From NCBI GenBank assembly GCA_963701735.1, contig CAVPBI010000013.1, positions 124,001 through 188,000 of the forward strand: a stretch of DNA of 64,000 nt. Reading direction: 5' to 3'. Shown piece by piece: positions 55,338 to 64,000 of the stretch. A program made the translations under genes and the position numbers. The notes beneath the pieces are model-generated. The model searched no databases, was not told the DNA's origin, and worked only from the letters and a program-made list of their open reading frames with translations. The first letter of the stretch is position 1; every line of letters starts with the position of its first letter. Source of the stretch: CAWABB01 sp963701735 (GTDB taxonomy: Bacteria > Bacteroidota > Ignavibacteria > UBA10030 > UBA6906).

Positions 55338-55841
55338 ATGCGCCAAAGGAGAGCCGCTCTCCTTGCCTTTGCAGCCGCGCTCGTCGCGGTCATCATCTCC
55401 ACTCCGACAGCATCAGCGCAGATATTCGACATTGGCACGCACACCATCAACGTCCAGGTCTCCCCGATCACAGTCCTGGCTGTCCAGGGGGGAGCAGTGA
55501 TGTTGAACGTCACGGACGCAAATGTGACCGCGGGGGTGGACGCCATGACGGTGCAGGATCAGTCCACGCGGCTCGCCTGGGGCACGAATAGCAGCGCCAG
55601 GAAGATCACCGCGCAGACAAGCCTCGCGGCGCCCCTGTTTCAGCTTCGGCTGGCCGCCGTGGGTCACACGCGCGGGAATCCAGCCCCGGAGATGCTCCTC
55701 GGGACGTCGCCGCAAAACCTGATGCTCGATATCGGCCGATCGCTTGGCAGCTGCACGCTCCGGTACACAGGGACGGCGCTCGCCTCACGGGGGGTTGGGA
55801 CAGACATCCATACGATCACGTTCACGGTCACGACCCAATGA
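55338..55841 (+). CDS. Secreted pilin-like beta-sandwich protein 2
   Basis: 167 residues. The signal peptide is MRQRRAALLAFAAALVAVIISTPTASAQ (blocks MRQRRAALLAF and VIISTPTASAQ), with mature protein from IFDIGTHTINVQVSPITVL. The body is beta-rich and contains LNVTDANVTAG, SSARKITAQTSL and GSCTLRYTGTAL, and ends with the alternating strand DIHTITFTVTTQ. Proteins 1 and 3 of this operon end in comparable strands. I choose the ATG at 55338 because it gives a compact signal peptide; the frame is open from 55218. Its TGA overlaps the next ATG by four bases. No named family was recognised. Confidence 0.7.
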   Translation: MRQRRAALLAFAAALVAVIISTPTASAQIFDIGTHTINVQVSPITVLAVQGGAVMLNVTDANVTAGVDAMTVQDQSTRLAWGTNSSARKITAQTSLAAPLFQLRLAAVGHTRGNPAPEMLLGTSPQNLMLDIGRSLGSCTLRYTGTALASRGVGTDIHTITFTVTTQ

Positions 55842-56302
55842 ATGCTCCACTGCGGTTCGGATTTCTCGCGGTTCTGATGTGCATCGCCGCGATGGCAGGA
55901 GCACAGGATCTGAGTGTCCGGGGAGGGAACCAGGTCCTTCAGATTACGTCAGCACAGACCGGCCAGGAACCGACACCGGTCGTGAACACGGCGACGAACC
56001 TCAGGTATCGCCGGCAGCCACAGACGTCCAAGATCACGGTATCAACAAGCTGTCCCGGTCAGAGCTTCACGTTGCGCGTCAGGGCAGTCAGTGTTCAGGA
56101 CGGAACTCCCGCCCCGACAGTCACACTCACCAACGGGATGCCGGCGGCCGATCTGGTCAGGGACATACCGGCCGAGGGCGGCAGACCGCGCCGCCGCACG
56201 GCGACGCTTGAGTACACCGCCAGCGCAAGCTTTAAGCAGGGAAACAGCAACGAAGTCGGCGCGGACGCCCACGTCATCACATTCACACTCGTAGCACAAT
56301 AG
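55838..56302 (+). CDS. Secreted pilin-like beta-sandwich protein 3
   Basis: 154 residues. The signal peptide is FGFLAVLMCIAAMAGAQ, with mature protein from DLSVRGGNQVLQITS. The middle carries KITVSTSCPGQSFTLRVRAV and ATLEYTASASFKQGN, and the end, ADAHVITFTLVAQ, is another hydrophobic alternating strand. The size and layout match subunits of chaperone-assembled fibres, but I do not recognise the family. It is coupled to gene 2 by an ATGA overlap and followed after 11 bases by the chaperone-like gene. Confidence 0.7.
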   Translation: MNAPLRFGFLAVLMCIAAMAGAQDLSVRGGNQVLQITSAQTGQEPTPVVNTATNLRYRRQPQTSKITVSTSCPGQSFTLRVRAVSVQDGTPAPTVTLTNGMPAADLVRDIPAEGGRPRRRTATLEYTASASFKQGNSNEVGADAHVITFTLVAQ

Positions 56303-56313
56303 CACCGCTCGCC

Positions 56314-57135
56314 ATGAAACCACTCCCCCATATAGCATGTGTCATCCTGCTCGTCACCCTGTGCGCGACCGTGGCCGCCGCGCAAATCGCGCTCGTGGGC
56401 GACCTGAGCTACGACCGCCAGGCTTCCCCCGGCGATTCATACGAAGGGTCCTTCACCCTCCGGAACGACGGGGCCCAGCCTGCAGAAGCAAAGATCTATC
56501 AGACCGATTACAGCTTTTCGTGCAACGGCGAGACAGAGTACGGCGAGCCCGGGCGCTTGGCGCGATCGAACGCCCGGTGGATCGAGTTTCGCCCGGACCG
56601 CCCTGTGATTCCCCCCCATGGATCGGTGGTGGTCCAGTACTCGGTGAAAGTTCCCCGGAACGCCGGAAACGATTCGCTCACAGGGTGCTACTGGAGCATG
56701 CTGATGGTGGAAGAGGTTGTCTCGGGATCGCCTGAGTCCGCTCTCCCCTCCGCCAACCAGCAGAGCATGGGACTGCAGCAGAAGATCCGATACGCGGTTC
56801 AGATCGCGACACATATCACGGGCACCGGAACCTCTTCCGTCCAGTTTTCGGAGCCAGCCCTCACACAGGTCGACTCTGTCGGGAAGGCTCTCCGCGTATC
56901 GATCACCAACACAGGCGAGACCTGGATGCGTCCGGACGTGTACCTCGAGCTCTTCGACGCATCCGGGAAATCGCAAGGCCGCATCGAGGGGAGTAAATTC
57001 CGGATGTACCCGGGAACGTGCGTGCGGCAGGAGATCAGGCTCCCGTCCCTGCCTCCCGGCGACTACACGGCGCTTGTCGTCGTTGATGCCGGCGGAGAGC
57101 AGGCATTCGGCGCCCAATACACCGTGAAGCTCTGA
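56314..57135 (+). CDS. Periplasmic chaperone-like protein
   Basis: 273 residues with a signal peptide ending TVAAAQ. The N-terminal domain reads like an immunoglobulin-type fimbrial chaperone domain: DLSYDRQASPGDSYEGSFTL, RNDGAQPAEAKIYQTDY, ARWIEFRPDRPVIPPHGSVV and VQYSVKVP. These blocks match the strand order of PapD-like or DUF916-like domains. A second beta domain (LRVSITNTGETWMRPDVYLEL) follows and the protein ends FGAQYTVKL. A role in holding the three small secreted proteins before export is inferred from fold and gene order. It precedes the outer-membrane protein gene by ten bases. Confidence 0.6.
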   Translation: MKPLPHIACVILLVTLCATVAAAQIALVGDLSYDRQASPGDSYEGSFTLRNDGAQPAEAKIYQTDYSFSCNGETEYGEPGRLARSNARWIEFRPDRPVIPPHGSVVVQYSVKVPRNAGNDSLTGCYWSMLMVEEVVSGSPESALPSANQQSMGLQQKIRYAVQIATHITGTGTSSVQFSEPALTQVDSVGKALRVSITNTGETWMRPDVYLELFDASGKSQGRIEGSKFRMYPGTCVRQEIRLPSLPPGDYTALVVVDAGGEQAFGAQYTVKL

Positions 57136-57145
57136 CAGGTTCTCA

Positions 57146-59875
57146 ATGCGGAACGCGCCCACACGGATCCGCGTGCTCCTCCGCCTCGCGCTGACGTTCG
57201 CGGCGGTCCTGGCACCCGTGTGTGCCGCTGCCCAGGAACCGGCCGCCCGCATTTACGTGCAGGCTCTCTTCGCACCGTTCGACACGCTCAGGCCGGGCAA
57301 CATCCAGACCCTCCCCTTCCGCATCGAGAACCGCGGCGACTCCACGGTGTCTGTGACCGATCGCCTCGACGCTCCCCGCGGATGGAACGTGGTTGCGGGA
57401 ACGGCCGGGCTTGCGCTGAAGCCGGGCGAGTCCGCCACCCGCCTCGTCTCCGTGTCGCTCTCGGCAACCGCCGAAGAAGGGATTCACGAGATCCGGTACA
57501 CCGTCACCCCAACCGGCATGGACGGCAGCGTGACCCTGCCGCTCCCCGTCCGCGTCGCGGCACGGAAAGGATTCAGCGTCCAGTTCCTGGACGGCCCAGC
57601 CATGCTGCCCGCGGGCGAGACATCCATCGTCCGCTTCATTGTGCAGAATAGCGGCAACATCCCTGTCTCGCTGTACCTCAACGCGTCGACAACCGGGGGC
57701 GGCCAGGCTGCGCCTGAGTCCACCATCGTGTATGTGCGGCCCGGCGAGGCGCGGGACGTCTCGGTGAGGGTGCAGTCGCCGGAGCATACCCGGTCGCGAC
57801 AGCAAGCCGTGATATCGCTCTCGGCAACCGTCGTCAACGATTCCGCGATCACCCGCCAGGCCTCCACGGTCATCGAGATGATTCCGCGGACGTCCACAGA
57901 AGGTCCGGACCCCTACGTGCGGCTCCCCATGCGCGCTACGCTCAGGTTCGCCGGGGAAGAAGGACGCACGGGATTTCAGGGCGAGCTCGCCGGCATGGGG
58001 TATCTCGGGGCCGCCCAGCAAGACCGCTTCGATCTCTTTGTGAGGACTCCGAATCTTCAGGAGATATCCATCCTGGGGCAGATCGACGAATACCGTGCCG
58101 CACTCGAGGGTCAGCGGTACACGCTCGTCGTCGGCGACGCCACATATGCGCTCACGCCGCTCACCGAATACGGCAGGTTCGCCTTTGGCGGCGGGGGCAA
58201 GGTCGAACTTGGGGACATCGAACTGGGCGGGTTCTACAACCGCAATCGTCTGGCCGCCTCCAATCAACAGGAGGTCGCGGGTTTCGCAGCGCTCTCCGTC
58301 ACTCCTCAGGCGAAAATGTCCCTGCAGTATCTCGGGAAGTCCGAACAGTTCGAGAGCTCGATCGCCTCCTTCCGTACGCTTATCGAACCGACCGAGTATT
58401 CGCAGATCGATGGGGAATTCGCGCGCAGTTTCACCGGCGGTGAGTACGAGGACGCGTATGCACTGAGGTTGAGCGGCCGGACACAGGTTGTGATGTATGA
58501 CCTGACCTACATTCTCGCCGGTCCGAACTTCACCGGCTACTACAGGGATACGGACCACAGAACCGCCTCCATCGTGGTGTACCCGTGGAAACTGCTGAGG
58601 CTGGAGGCATACCTCCGCGACGAGGACCGCAACCTCGACAGGAACCCCGCGCTGTACGCCGCCCCCCGACAGAAGCACCTGCAGGCGGGCGCCGGGTATG
58701 GCAACTACCTGACCGTTCTGTACAAGACGTCAAGCTACGTCGACCAGCTCGAGGCGAAGAAGTTCGACAGACACGACAACACCGTGCTGATCCGGAGCGG
58801 GCACAGCGCCGGGAATATGACGCTCCTTGCAGAGGCAGAGGCGGGCACGATTGCCGAGCGGGCGTACAACACATCCGGCCCGTACCGCAGGCTCATGCTG
58901 TTCACCGGGTTCTCCCCGTGGAGCGGTCATCAGTTCGGCGTCAACCTCGAATACTTCAAGGACCTCCAGCTCCAGACCGGGGCACCGATCGACCGCATCG
59001 CCGCAACGCTGAACGGCCGGGATGCAATCGGCGGACACACGTGGGTCGACGTCAACCTTCACCTGAGCCGCACGATCTCGGAACCCCGCCAGACATATCA
59101 GGTCCTTGAAGGCGGCATCCTCCATGAACTTCCCTTCGGCCATACAGTCGGCGCTCGCGGTCGGTTCACCCGGTACACGCCTTCTCTGGCGGGATCCGAT
59201 GCCGCCTTTCTTCTCGAGTACAGCGTCCCGTTGGGCGTACCCATCGGCCGCGATGCCGGCGTGGGCACCCTCTCGGGGCGGCTCATCAACGACGAGACCG
59301 GCCTCGGGGTGGATGGGGCGCTGGTCTCCGCCGGCGGCCAGGCGGTGGCAACCGATGAATCGGGCCAGTTCGAATTCCCGGGCCTGGCGCCCGGCCCCCA
59401 GCATCTGACGGTGGACCTCTCCTCTCTTCCCAGAGGGACCATGCTGGCCGGGAACGGCTCGAACCAGGTCGTCGTGACGGGCGGCGAGGACCGCGAGATC
59501 GAGCTGCGCACGATGCGGAGCGTCAGCTTCTCGGGGACCGTGATCCTCGCGGCTGCGGATTCGGCCGTGGAAGCAGACAGCACACGGCTGTCCTCATCAG
59601 ACTCCGGCGTCCAGGCTGGAGTCGTGGTCGAAGCGGTCAACGGTGACTTGCTCGTGCGGCGGCTGACCGACCAGTGGGGCAGGTTCGAGTTCCGGGACAT
59701 GCGGCCGGGCGTGTGGATTCTTCGCGTCGCTGGAGGCAACGTCCCTGACGGACGTCGCGCTGAGAAGGACGCGTATCACCTCTCGTTGAGGGCCGGGGAG
59801 CACCAGAATGTTGACGTCCGACTCGTCCCGAAGAAGAAGGTCATCCAGATCCTCGAAGGGGGCGTGCTGAGGTAG
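57146..59875 (+). CDS. Usher-like outer-membrane protein with NEW3-like, barrel and carboxypeptidase-regulatory-like domains
   Basis: 909 residues with a signal peptide ending VCAAAQ. Residues ~30-245 hold two NEW3/COG1470-like beta-sandwiches (LRPGNIQTLPFRIENRGDS and ETSIVRFIVQNSGNIPVS, each cited as a block). Residues ~255-690 form a long antiparallel barrel (VRLPMRATLRFAGEE, GRFAFGGGGKVELGDIELGG, LRLEAYLRDEDRN, ending FLLEYSVPLGVPIG). Residues ~700-909 hold two carboxypeptidase-regulatory-like domains (LSGRLINDETGLGVDGALV and VRRLTDQWGRFEFRDM). This layout parallels a fimbrial usher: periplasmic N-domains, a pore and C-terminal plug-like domains. I do not see the classical usher signature. 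It is the last gene of the operon. The frame is intact. Confidence 0.65.
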   Translation: MRNAPTRIRVLLRLALTFAAVLAPVCAAAQEPAARIYVQALFAPFDTLRPGNIQTLPFRIENRGDSTVSVTDRLDAPRGWNVVAGTAGLALKPGESATRLVSVSLSATAEEGIHEIRYTVTPTGMDGSVTLPLPVRVAARKGFSVQFLDGPAMLPAGETSIVRFIVQNSGNIPVSLYLNASTTGGGQAAPESTIVYVRPGEARDVSVRVQSPEHTRSRQQAVISLSATVVNDSAITRQASTVIEMIPRTSTEGPDPYVRLPMRATLRFAGEEGRTGFQGELAGMGYLGAAQQDRFDLFVRTPNLQEISILGQIDEYRAALEGQRYTLVVGDATYALTPLTEYGRFAFGGGGKVELGDIELGGFYNRNRLAASNQQEVAGFAALSVTPQAKMSLQYLGKSEQFESSIASFRTLIEPTEYSQIDGEFARSFTGGEYEDAYALRLSGRTQVVMYDLTYILAGPNFTGYYRDTDHRTASIVVYPWKLLRLEAYLRDEDRNLDRNPALYAAPRQKHLQAGAGYGNYLTVLYKTSSYVDQLEAKKFDRHDNTVLIRSGHSAGNMTLLAEAEAGTIAERAYNTSGPYRRLMLFTGFSPWSGHQFGVNLEYFKDLQLQTGAPIDRIAATLNGRDAIGGHTWVDVNLHLSRTISEPRQTYQVLEGGILHELPFGHTVGARGRFTRYTPSLAGSDAAFLLEYSVPLGVPIGRDAGVGTLSGRLINDETGLGVDGALVSAGGQAVATDESGQFEFPGLAPGPQHLTVDLSSLPRGTMLAGNGSNQVVVTGGEDREIELRTMRSVSFSGTVILAAADSAVEADSTRLSSSDSGVQAGVVVEAVNGDLLVRRLTDQWGRFEFRDMRPGVWILRVAGGNVPDGRRAEKDAYHLSLRAGEHQNVDVRLVPKKKVIQILEGGVLR

Positions 59876-59945
59876 GCCGTGCGCCACCCCCTCCGGACGG
59901 GGGCTACCCGGCCCCACTCCGCCGCCACATCCGCCTGCGCTGCCT

Positions 59946-59975
59946 TTGAACTATTTCATCCCCGCCCCGTATAAC
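59946..59975 (+). promoter_or_regulatory. Sigma70-like promoter of the PP2C phosphatase gene
   Basis: TTGAAC (59946-59951) and TATAAC (59970-59975) are separated by 18 bp, about 70 bases upstream of the ATG at 60047. Both boxes match the housekeeping consensus at five of six positions. The gap otherwise holds no gene. Confidence 0.55.
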
Positions 59976-60046
59976 GGAGAGAGCCAGGAGCTTGGATTTC
60001 TGAGCCCTTCTCATTAATCTCCGGGCACACCTGCGAGTTCGAGCCG

Positions 60047-62852
60047 ATGACCCTCATGAGCATTCCGCCCGGACTGTTCCGGGCTTTCCTGTTGACGAAC
60101 ACCGGAGTCCTGCTGGTCCTCTCCGGGGTGTCGCTCTACCGGTACGGCAGCATCCCCACGGACGAGAATCTCTTCACGGGCACTCCGTCTCATGTCTATG
60201 CCCTCGATTCGGTCCGCGTCAACCCCGTGACATTGAAGAGGGTCGCGCCCTTCCTCCTTCCCGGCGACGTCATCGTTGCAATCGACAACATCAACGTGAA
60301 CACGGGGCTGAATTACAGAACCGTCGTTCAATCGGCCTCGCGCGACAGCCACACCGTGATGTTTCACCGTCTCGCGGCCAACCAGCGCTTCCTGGGACGC
60401 ATGGCCGCACACGACCTGGATTCGCTGCGCGTCAGGGTCCTCCCGTCGTGCGCCTACGTGACCGCCGTCAGCCCGGGCGGCGCGTCCGACCGCGCCGGCA
60501 TGCTGGTCGGGGACCTGATCCTCAGGATCAACGGGAGCACATTCTCCACAATCTCGGAGGCCGACAGGCTGATGCGCCTCGGTCAGTCGGGGAAGGCACT
60601 GCAGTATGACATCCTCCGGGACAACACGCCCCGGACGCTGCAGGTCACGATGGCCGCGTGGGGGTTTCCGTTCGGCATCATCGTCCTCGTCGTTTCAGGG
60701 ATCCTCTGGATCGCAACAGGGCTGCTCCTCGGGCTCTCCCGGCCGCAGTATCCGGGGGCTCGACTGCTCGGCATCTTCTTTGTTCTCCTTGGATTTGGCA
60801 TCACGGTCCTCGCGCTCCAGCGCGAGCCGACGTTCGATCTGTTTGTGATCGTGAGGGATATCGCCCGCGTCTCAGCATTCCTGCTGGCGTTTCCAATCGC
60901 ACTCCACGCCGAGCACTACTTCCCCCTGGATCAGCCGCAATACATCAGCCGGCCGTGGATTCGCTATGTGGCATACGGCATTGCGCTCGCGGGAATCCTG
61001 TTGAGCGCGGTCTGGAGTGGGGTCTGGTTCGCGTTCGCGCTGATCGCTCTGGCGGCCTTCCAGATCGTCGTCGCGATCGTGCACAACAAAGAGAAGCCGA
61101 TCCGGGTCAAGGAGATCACGCGGCCGATCACGATCGCATGGTCGCTGGCGGTCGCTGGCGCCGTGGTGATCGCCATCGGTTCGACCAGCCTCGCCGTCCT
61201 CACCAACAATCAGTCTCAAACGTGGATTGGTCTCGCGGGCATCCCGTTGCTGCTCATACCGGCGTCCTACCTCTACGTGATCGGCAGACATCGGCTCTTC
61301 GGTCTGGACCTCCGGATCCGCAGGAACCTTCAGTATCTGTTCGCGGCGACATCCTGGCGCCTTGGGACCATCATCCTGTTCGGGGTGGTCCTGGTCGTCC
61401 TGTCCCGCTGGGATCCGGACGTTCCGAACATCCAGTTGACAGGGACATCGCTCGAAGTCCGCGACACTCCTCCGACCGGCGAAGAGAGGCGCGTGCTGCA
61501 GAACATCATGATCGTGGGGGCGGCGCTGCTGCTCACGGGCGTGCTCTGGAAAGCCGGATCGACGGGCCTTTCATTTCTGGACCGCCGGTTCCACCGCTCC
61601 GGATACGACTACCGGAGGGCGACAAACGAGTTGTCGGAAGTGATGGCGCGGACACAGAGCATGACCGAGCTGGCGAAGGGGATGGTGGAGCGACTGGCGG
61701 TCCTGATGCGGGTCAAGCGGGCCGGCGTGATGTTCTTCAGGGATGAGGTGGCGTGCTGCGGGCACGAAGCCTACGGGTTTGAGGATGTCACATGGAAGGA
61801 GTTCTGCGTTCGGTCGGACCGGGCTGTCGCCGAGGGACTCAAGCGGTTTCGCGGACCGGTTGCAGTCAGCGCTCTCCCCCCTGCCGTCGCGCAGGGCTTC
61901 AGCCAGAGCGAGTTCGCCGTCGTGGTCCCTGTGTTCTCGAAGGACCGCCTGATCGGGGCACTCCTGGTCGGGGAGAAACAGTCCGAGACATCGTTTCACG
62001 AGGAAGATTTTGCGTTTCTCACGACCGCCGCCAACCAGGCGTCGGTCGCGATCGAGAATTCCTTCCTCTACGAAGAGCTGGCGGAGCAGGAGCGCATGAA
62101 GCACGAGTTGAGAATCGCGCGGAAGATCCAGCTCGAATCCCTCCCGCAGAGCACCCCCCGTGTCGAAGGGCTGGATATTGCGGGATCCTCCGTGCCGGCA
62201 ATGGAAGTTGGCGGCGACTACTATGACTATCTCACCGGCGAGGCGGGCACGCTTACCGTCATCATGGGTGATGTCAGCGGGAAGGGAACGTCGGCTGCGC
62301 TCTACATGTCGAAAGTCCAGGGGATTATGCGCTCGCTCCATGCGTTCGGACTCGGGCCGCGCGATCTCCTGCTGCGTGCCAATTCCCTGCTCCACGGCGA
62401 CATCGAGAAGCGGTCGTTCGTCACCGCCGTGGGTGCCAGGTTTGACATCCCCGGATCGCCGCGTGCGCATTGCCCGGGCCGGGCACCTTCCGGTATACCA
62501 CTATCGGGCCGGTGAGCGGGCGGTGGCCAGAATTCTGCCGCGGGGACTCGGGTTAGGCTTGAACTCAAGCCCCCTCTTCGAAGAAGAGCTGGAAGAAGTC
62601 TCGATACCGTTCGCGCCGGGCGACCTGTTTGGGTTTGTCACCGATGGCGTGACAGAGGCCGAGCGCGCCGGAGGCGAGCAGATCGGCGAGGAGAGGGTGA
62701 TGGCGGTGCTGCGGGAATGTGCGGGCGAGAACGCGACTGCGGTGCGCGACGCCGTCCTCCGGGCCGTGGAGGAATTCGCAGACGGGGAACGACAGACGGA
62801 CGACCGGACGGTCGTCGTGGTCCGGATTACCGCGCTCCGGGCTGGCTCATAG
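60047..62852 (+). CDS. Membrane PDZ-7TM-GAF-PP2C (RsbU/SpoIIE-like) phosphatase, frame interrupted
   Basis: About 935 residues. A first membrane helix (residues ~10-30) is followed by a periplasmic PDZ-like domain (~130-200: AVSPGGASDRAGMLVGDLIL). Then come about eight membrane helices (~205-470), a GAF domain (~545-690: TQSMTELAKGMVERLAVLM to ANQASVAIENSFLYEEL) and a PP2C-type phosphatase (~715-930: EVGGDYYDYL, MGDVSGKGTSAALYMSK). The frame changes near 62440; the continuation reads RVRIARAGHLPVYHYRAG and later TDGVTEAERAGGEQIG and TDDRTVVVV. Such enzymes dephosphorylate anti-anti-sigma proteins. No STAS or anti-sigma partner is adjacent. It converges on a response-regulator gene with a 26-base overlap. 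Confidence 0.85.
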
Positions 62853-63225
62853 AACTTTTGTGCAGCGCCATCTCGATGACGTATTTCAGCTCGTGGTCGT
62901 CCACGGGCTTCAGGACAAATGAGAACCCCGGGGTGACCTGCGCGCGCAGCATGGTTTCGGGATCCCCGAGCCCTGTCACGTAGACGACCGGGATGCGGGT
63001 CGATTCGAATATCTTCTCCGCCGCCTCAACCCCGTCCATCTCACCACGCAGGCTGATATCCATCACGACGATATCCGGCCTGTGCGCGGACGCCTTCTCA
63101 ACCGCCTCGCGCCCCGAGCCTGCCGTTGCCGCGACTTCGTACCCCATCCCCGCCAGCCGCCGGCGAAGGTCCTCCAGGACGATCATCTCGTCTTCGACAA
63201 GAAGGATGCGGCATCGCGGCTCCAT
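62827..63225 (-). CDS. Single-domain response regulator (CheY-like)
   Basis: 132 residues, a receiver domain with almost nothing after it. The acidic pair is E11-D12 (LLVEDEM), the phospho-acceptor D56 (VVMDISLRGEMDG), the switch Thr lies in VVYVTGLGD, and the conserved Lys in FVLKPVDDHEL. I start at the ATG at 63225, with AGGAAG upstream. It has no output domain, so it acts by protein contact, perhaps in a phosphorelay. Its 3' end overlaps the 3' end of the PP2C phosphatase gene by 26 bases on the opposite strand, so the two transcripts would pair. Confidence 0.93.
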   Translation of the reverse strand: MEPRCRILLVEDEMIVLEDLRRRLAGMGYEVAATAGSGREAVEKASAHRPDIVVMDISLRGEMDGVEAAEKIFESTRIPVVYVTGLGDPETMLRAQVTPGFSFVLKPVDDHELKYVIEMALHKSSMSQPGAR

Positions 63226-63547
63226 GTGAGCTTCCTGACTCGTACGCACTCCGACGTGGATTGAAACTCAATATGGACAAAACCCGCGCAAGGAGCAAAC
63301 CGCCGGCGTCCGGGCGCAGGGCCATGTGGACATATCGTTGCATCTGTGTGTCGGCTGCCGAAACCCGCGATCGCCTCGAGGATGGTTCGCCGGACCGACA
63401 ACAACGTGCCCTCAATTCCTGATCTTCAATTGGGTTTCTCAGTGATAACGGGCCTCCCTCCTCACGAAAGGACCCGGCGCTGAGAATGCGTCACAATGTA
63501 CGCAGGAATCGGTACTTGTCGCAACGTCCGACGCACCGGGCGCCGTC
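63226..63547. other. Intergenic stretch with no recognised gene
   Basis: This is a gap of about 320 bases between the response-regulator start and the end of the TauE/SafE gene. No protein-like frame, tRNA-like fold or T-tailed hairpin was seen. It must contain the promoter of the response regulator, but no clear boxes could be assigned. Confidence 0.5.
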
Positions 63548-64000
63548 CTACGGGAGGAGGAGCCGGATGCCGACCAGGAAGAGAAGTGCGCCAATGATGC
63601 GGCCAAACGCTTGCTCGGAGATCCGGACGAACGCGCGATTGCCGGCAACGATGCCGACGATGAGCCCGGGGAGGGCAACCGCAAACGCGAGCAGGACCTG
63701 GCGGGTGATCACGCCGGTCCCGACGTAGGTGGCGACCCGGGCGATCGCCGCAGCAAGGAAGATCGGAATCAGAATGGCTCTCAGCGGCTCTTTGCCCAGT
63801 TTCCTTCCGAAGTGCCACAGAATCGGAGGCCCGCTGATCCCTAGAAAACCGCCCATGACCCCGCCGAGGCCCGCCGCAATCACGTCCGGACCCGTGGCAC
63901 GCGCAGGAAGCGCACCCGACAATCCCTCCCCGTTCCCACGTCCCCTGAATACTCCAAACCAGAGGCCGAGAAGCAGGATTGACACGCCAAGGAGGGTCTT
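63548..64000 (-). CDS. TauE/SafE (TSUP) family permease, C-terminal part
   Basis: At least 150 residues, open to the window edge: the frame continues upstream of the GTG at 63985 as KTLLG. This is the C-terminal half of a sulfite/sulfonate exporter-type membrane protein. Four helices are seen, with the family block GLGGVMGGFLGISGPPILWHF and the late PGLIVGIVAGNRAFVRISEQAFGRIIG. TSUP proteins move sulfur- or carbon-containing anions; the substrate here is unknown. The stop at 63548 follows IRLLLP. No partner gene is visible because the window ends. Confidence 0.88.
   Translation of the reverse strand, partial: KTLLGVSILLLGLWFGVFRGRGNGEGLSGALPARATGPDVIAAGLGGVMGGFLGISGPPILWHFGRKLGKEPLRAILIPIFLAAAIARVATYVGTGVITRQVLLAFAVALPGLIVGIVAGNRAFVRISEQAFGRIIGALLFLVGIRLLLP

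Overview
The window is high-GC chromosomal DNA. It most likely comes from a member of the FCB superphylum (Ignavibacteria or Chlorobi-like bacteria, KSB1, or a related uncultured group). The signs are four secreted proteins ending in YPNPFN- or VPNPYP-type C-terminal sorting domains, a PorV/PorQ-family outer-membrane protein, TonB receptors with carboxypeptidase-regulatory-like N-terminal domains, a FecI/FecR-type sigma and anti-sigma pair, and glycoside hydrolase families GH97, GH130 and GH2. I cannot name a species. No rRNA, tRNA, CRISPR array, phage or transposase gene was recognised. Many genes are interrupted by single-base frame changes, often at homopolymers, with normal family sequence on both sides. 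I read most of these as assembly or basecalling indels rather than decay, and I annotate such genes across the break.

Layout. 1-2.8 kb: the end of a gltS glutamate symporter and the membrane half of a proton-translocating transhydrogenase (pntAB-pntB). 2.9-3.4 kb: a duplicated palindromic repeat and a cold-shock protein gene with its terminator. 3.7-9.1 kb: GH97 glucosidase, a YdeI/OmdA-like protein, a cytochrome P460 lipoprotein, a divergent ArsR-type regulator, and a DUF418 membrane protein. 9.5-40.3 kb: one very long minus-strand locus for carbohydrate use. It starts with a LacI-type regulator that has its own promoter and operator-like sites. It then encodes a giant repeat-containing secreted protein, a TonB receptor, a second sorted surface protein, a PorV-like protein, a SurA-like periplasmic protein, an ABC sugar importer (binding protein plus two permeases, no ATPase), two alpha/alpha-barrel proteins, a zinc dehydrogenase, a LamG-containing secreted protein, a GH2 beta-mannosidase, two GH130 mannoside phosphorylase-like proteins and an MFS transporter. 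Together they suggest capture, import and phosphorolysis of beta-mannosides (mannan or N-glycan core). There is no SusD.

40.4-53 kb: an ICMT-like methyltransferase, a GT39-type glycosyltransferase, a CBS protein, a small sorted protein, an outer-membrane barrel, a lipoprotein, and then a cell-surface-signalling cluster. That cluster has an ECF sigma factor divergent from a barrel protein, a FecR anti-sigma factor and an STN-type TonB receptor. 53-54.4 kb holds a class V aminotransferase.

54.6-59.9 kb is the most interesting region. It is a five-gene operon of three small secreted beta-rich proteins, a chaperone-like periplasmic protein and a 909-residue outer-membrane protein with NEW3-like, barrel and carboxypeptidase-regulatory-like domains. 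It has the gene order of a chaperone-usher fibre system without an obvious match to the classical usher. The window ends with a PDZ/7TM/GAF/PP2C phosphatase, a convergent response regulator, and the end of a TauE/SafE-type permease gene that runs off the edge.
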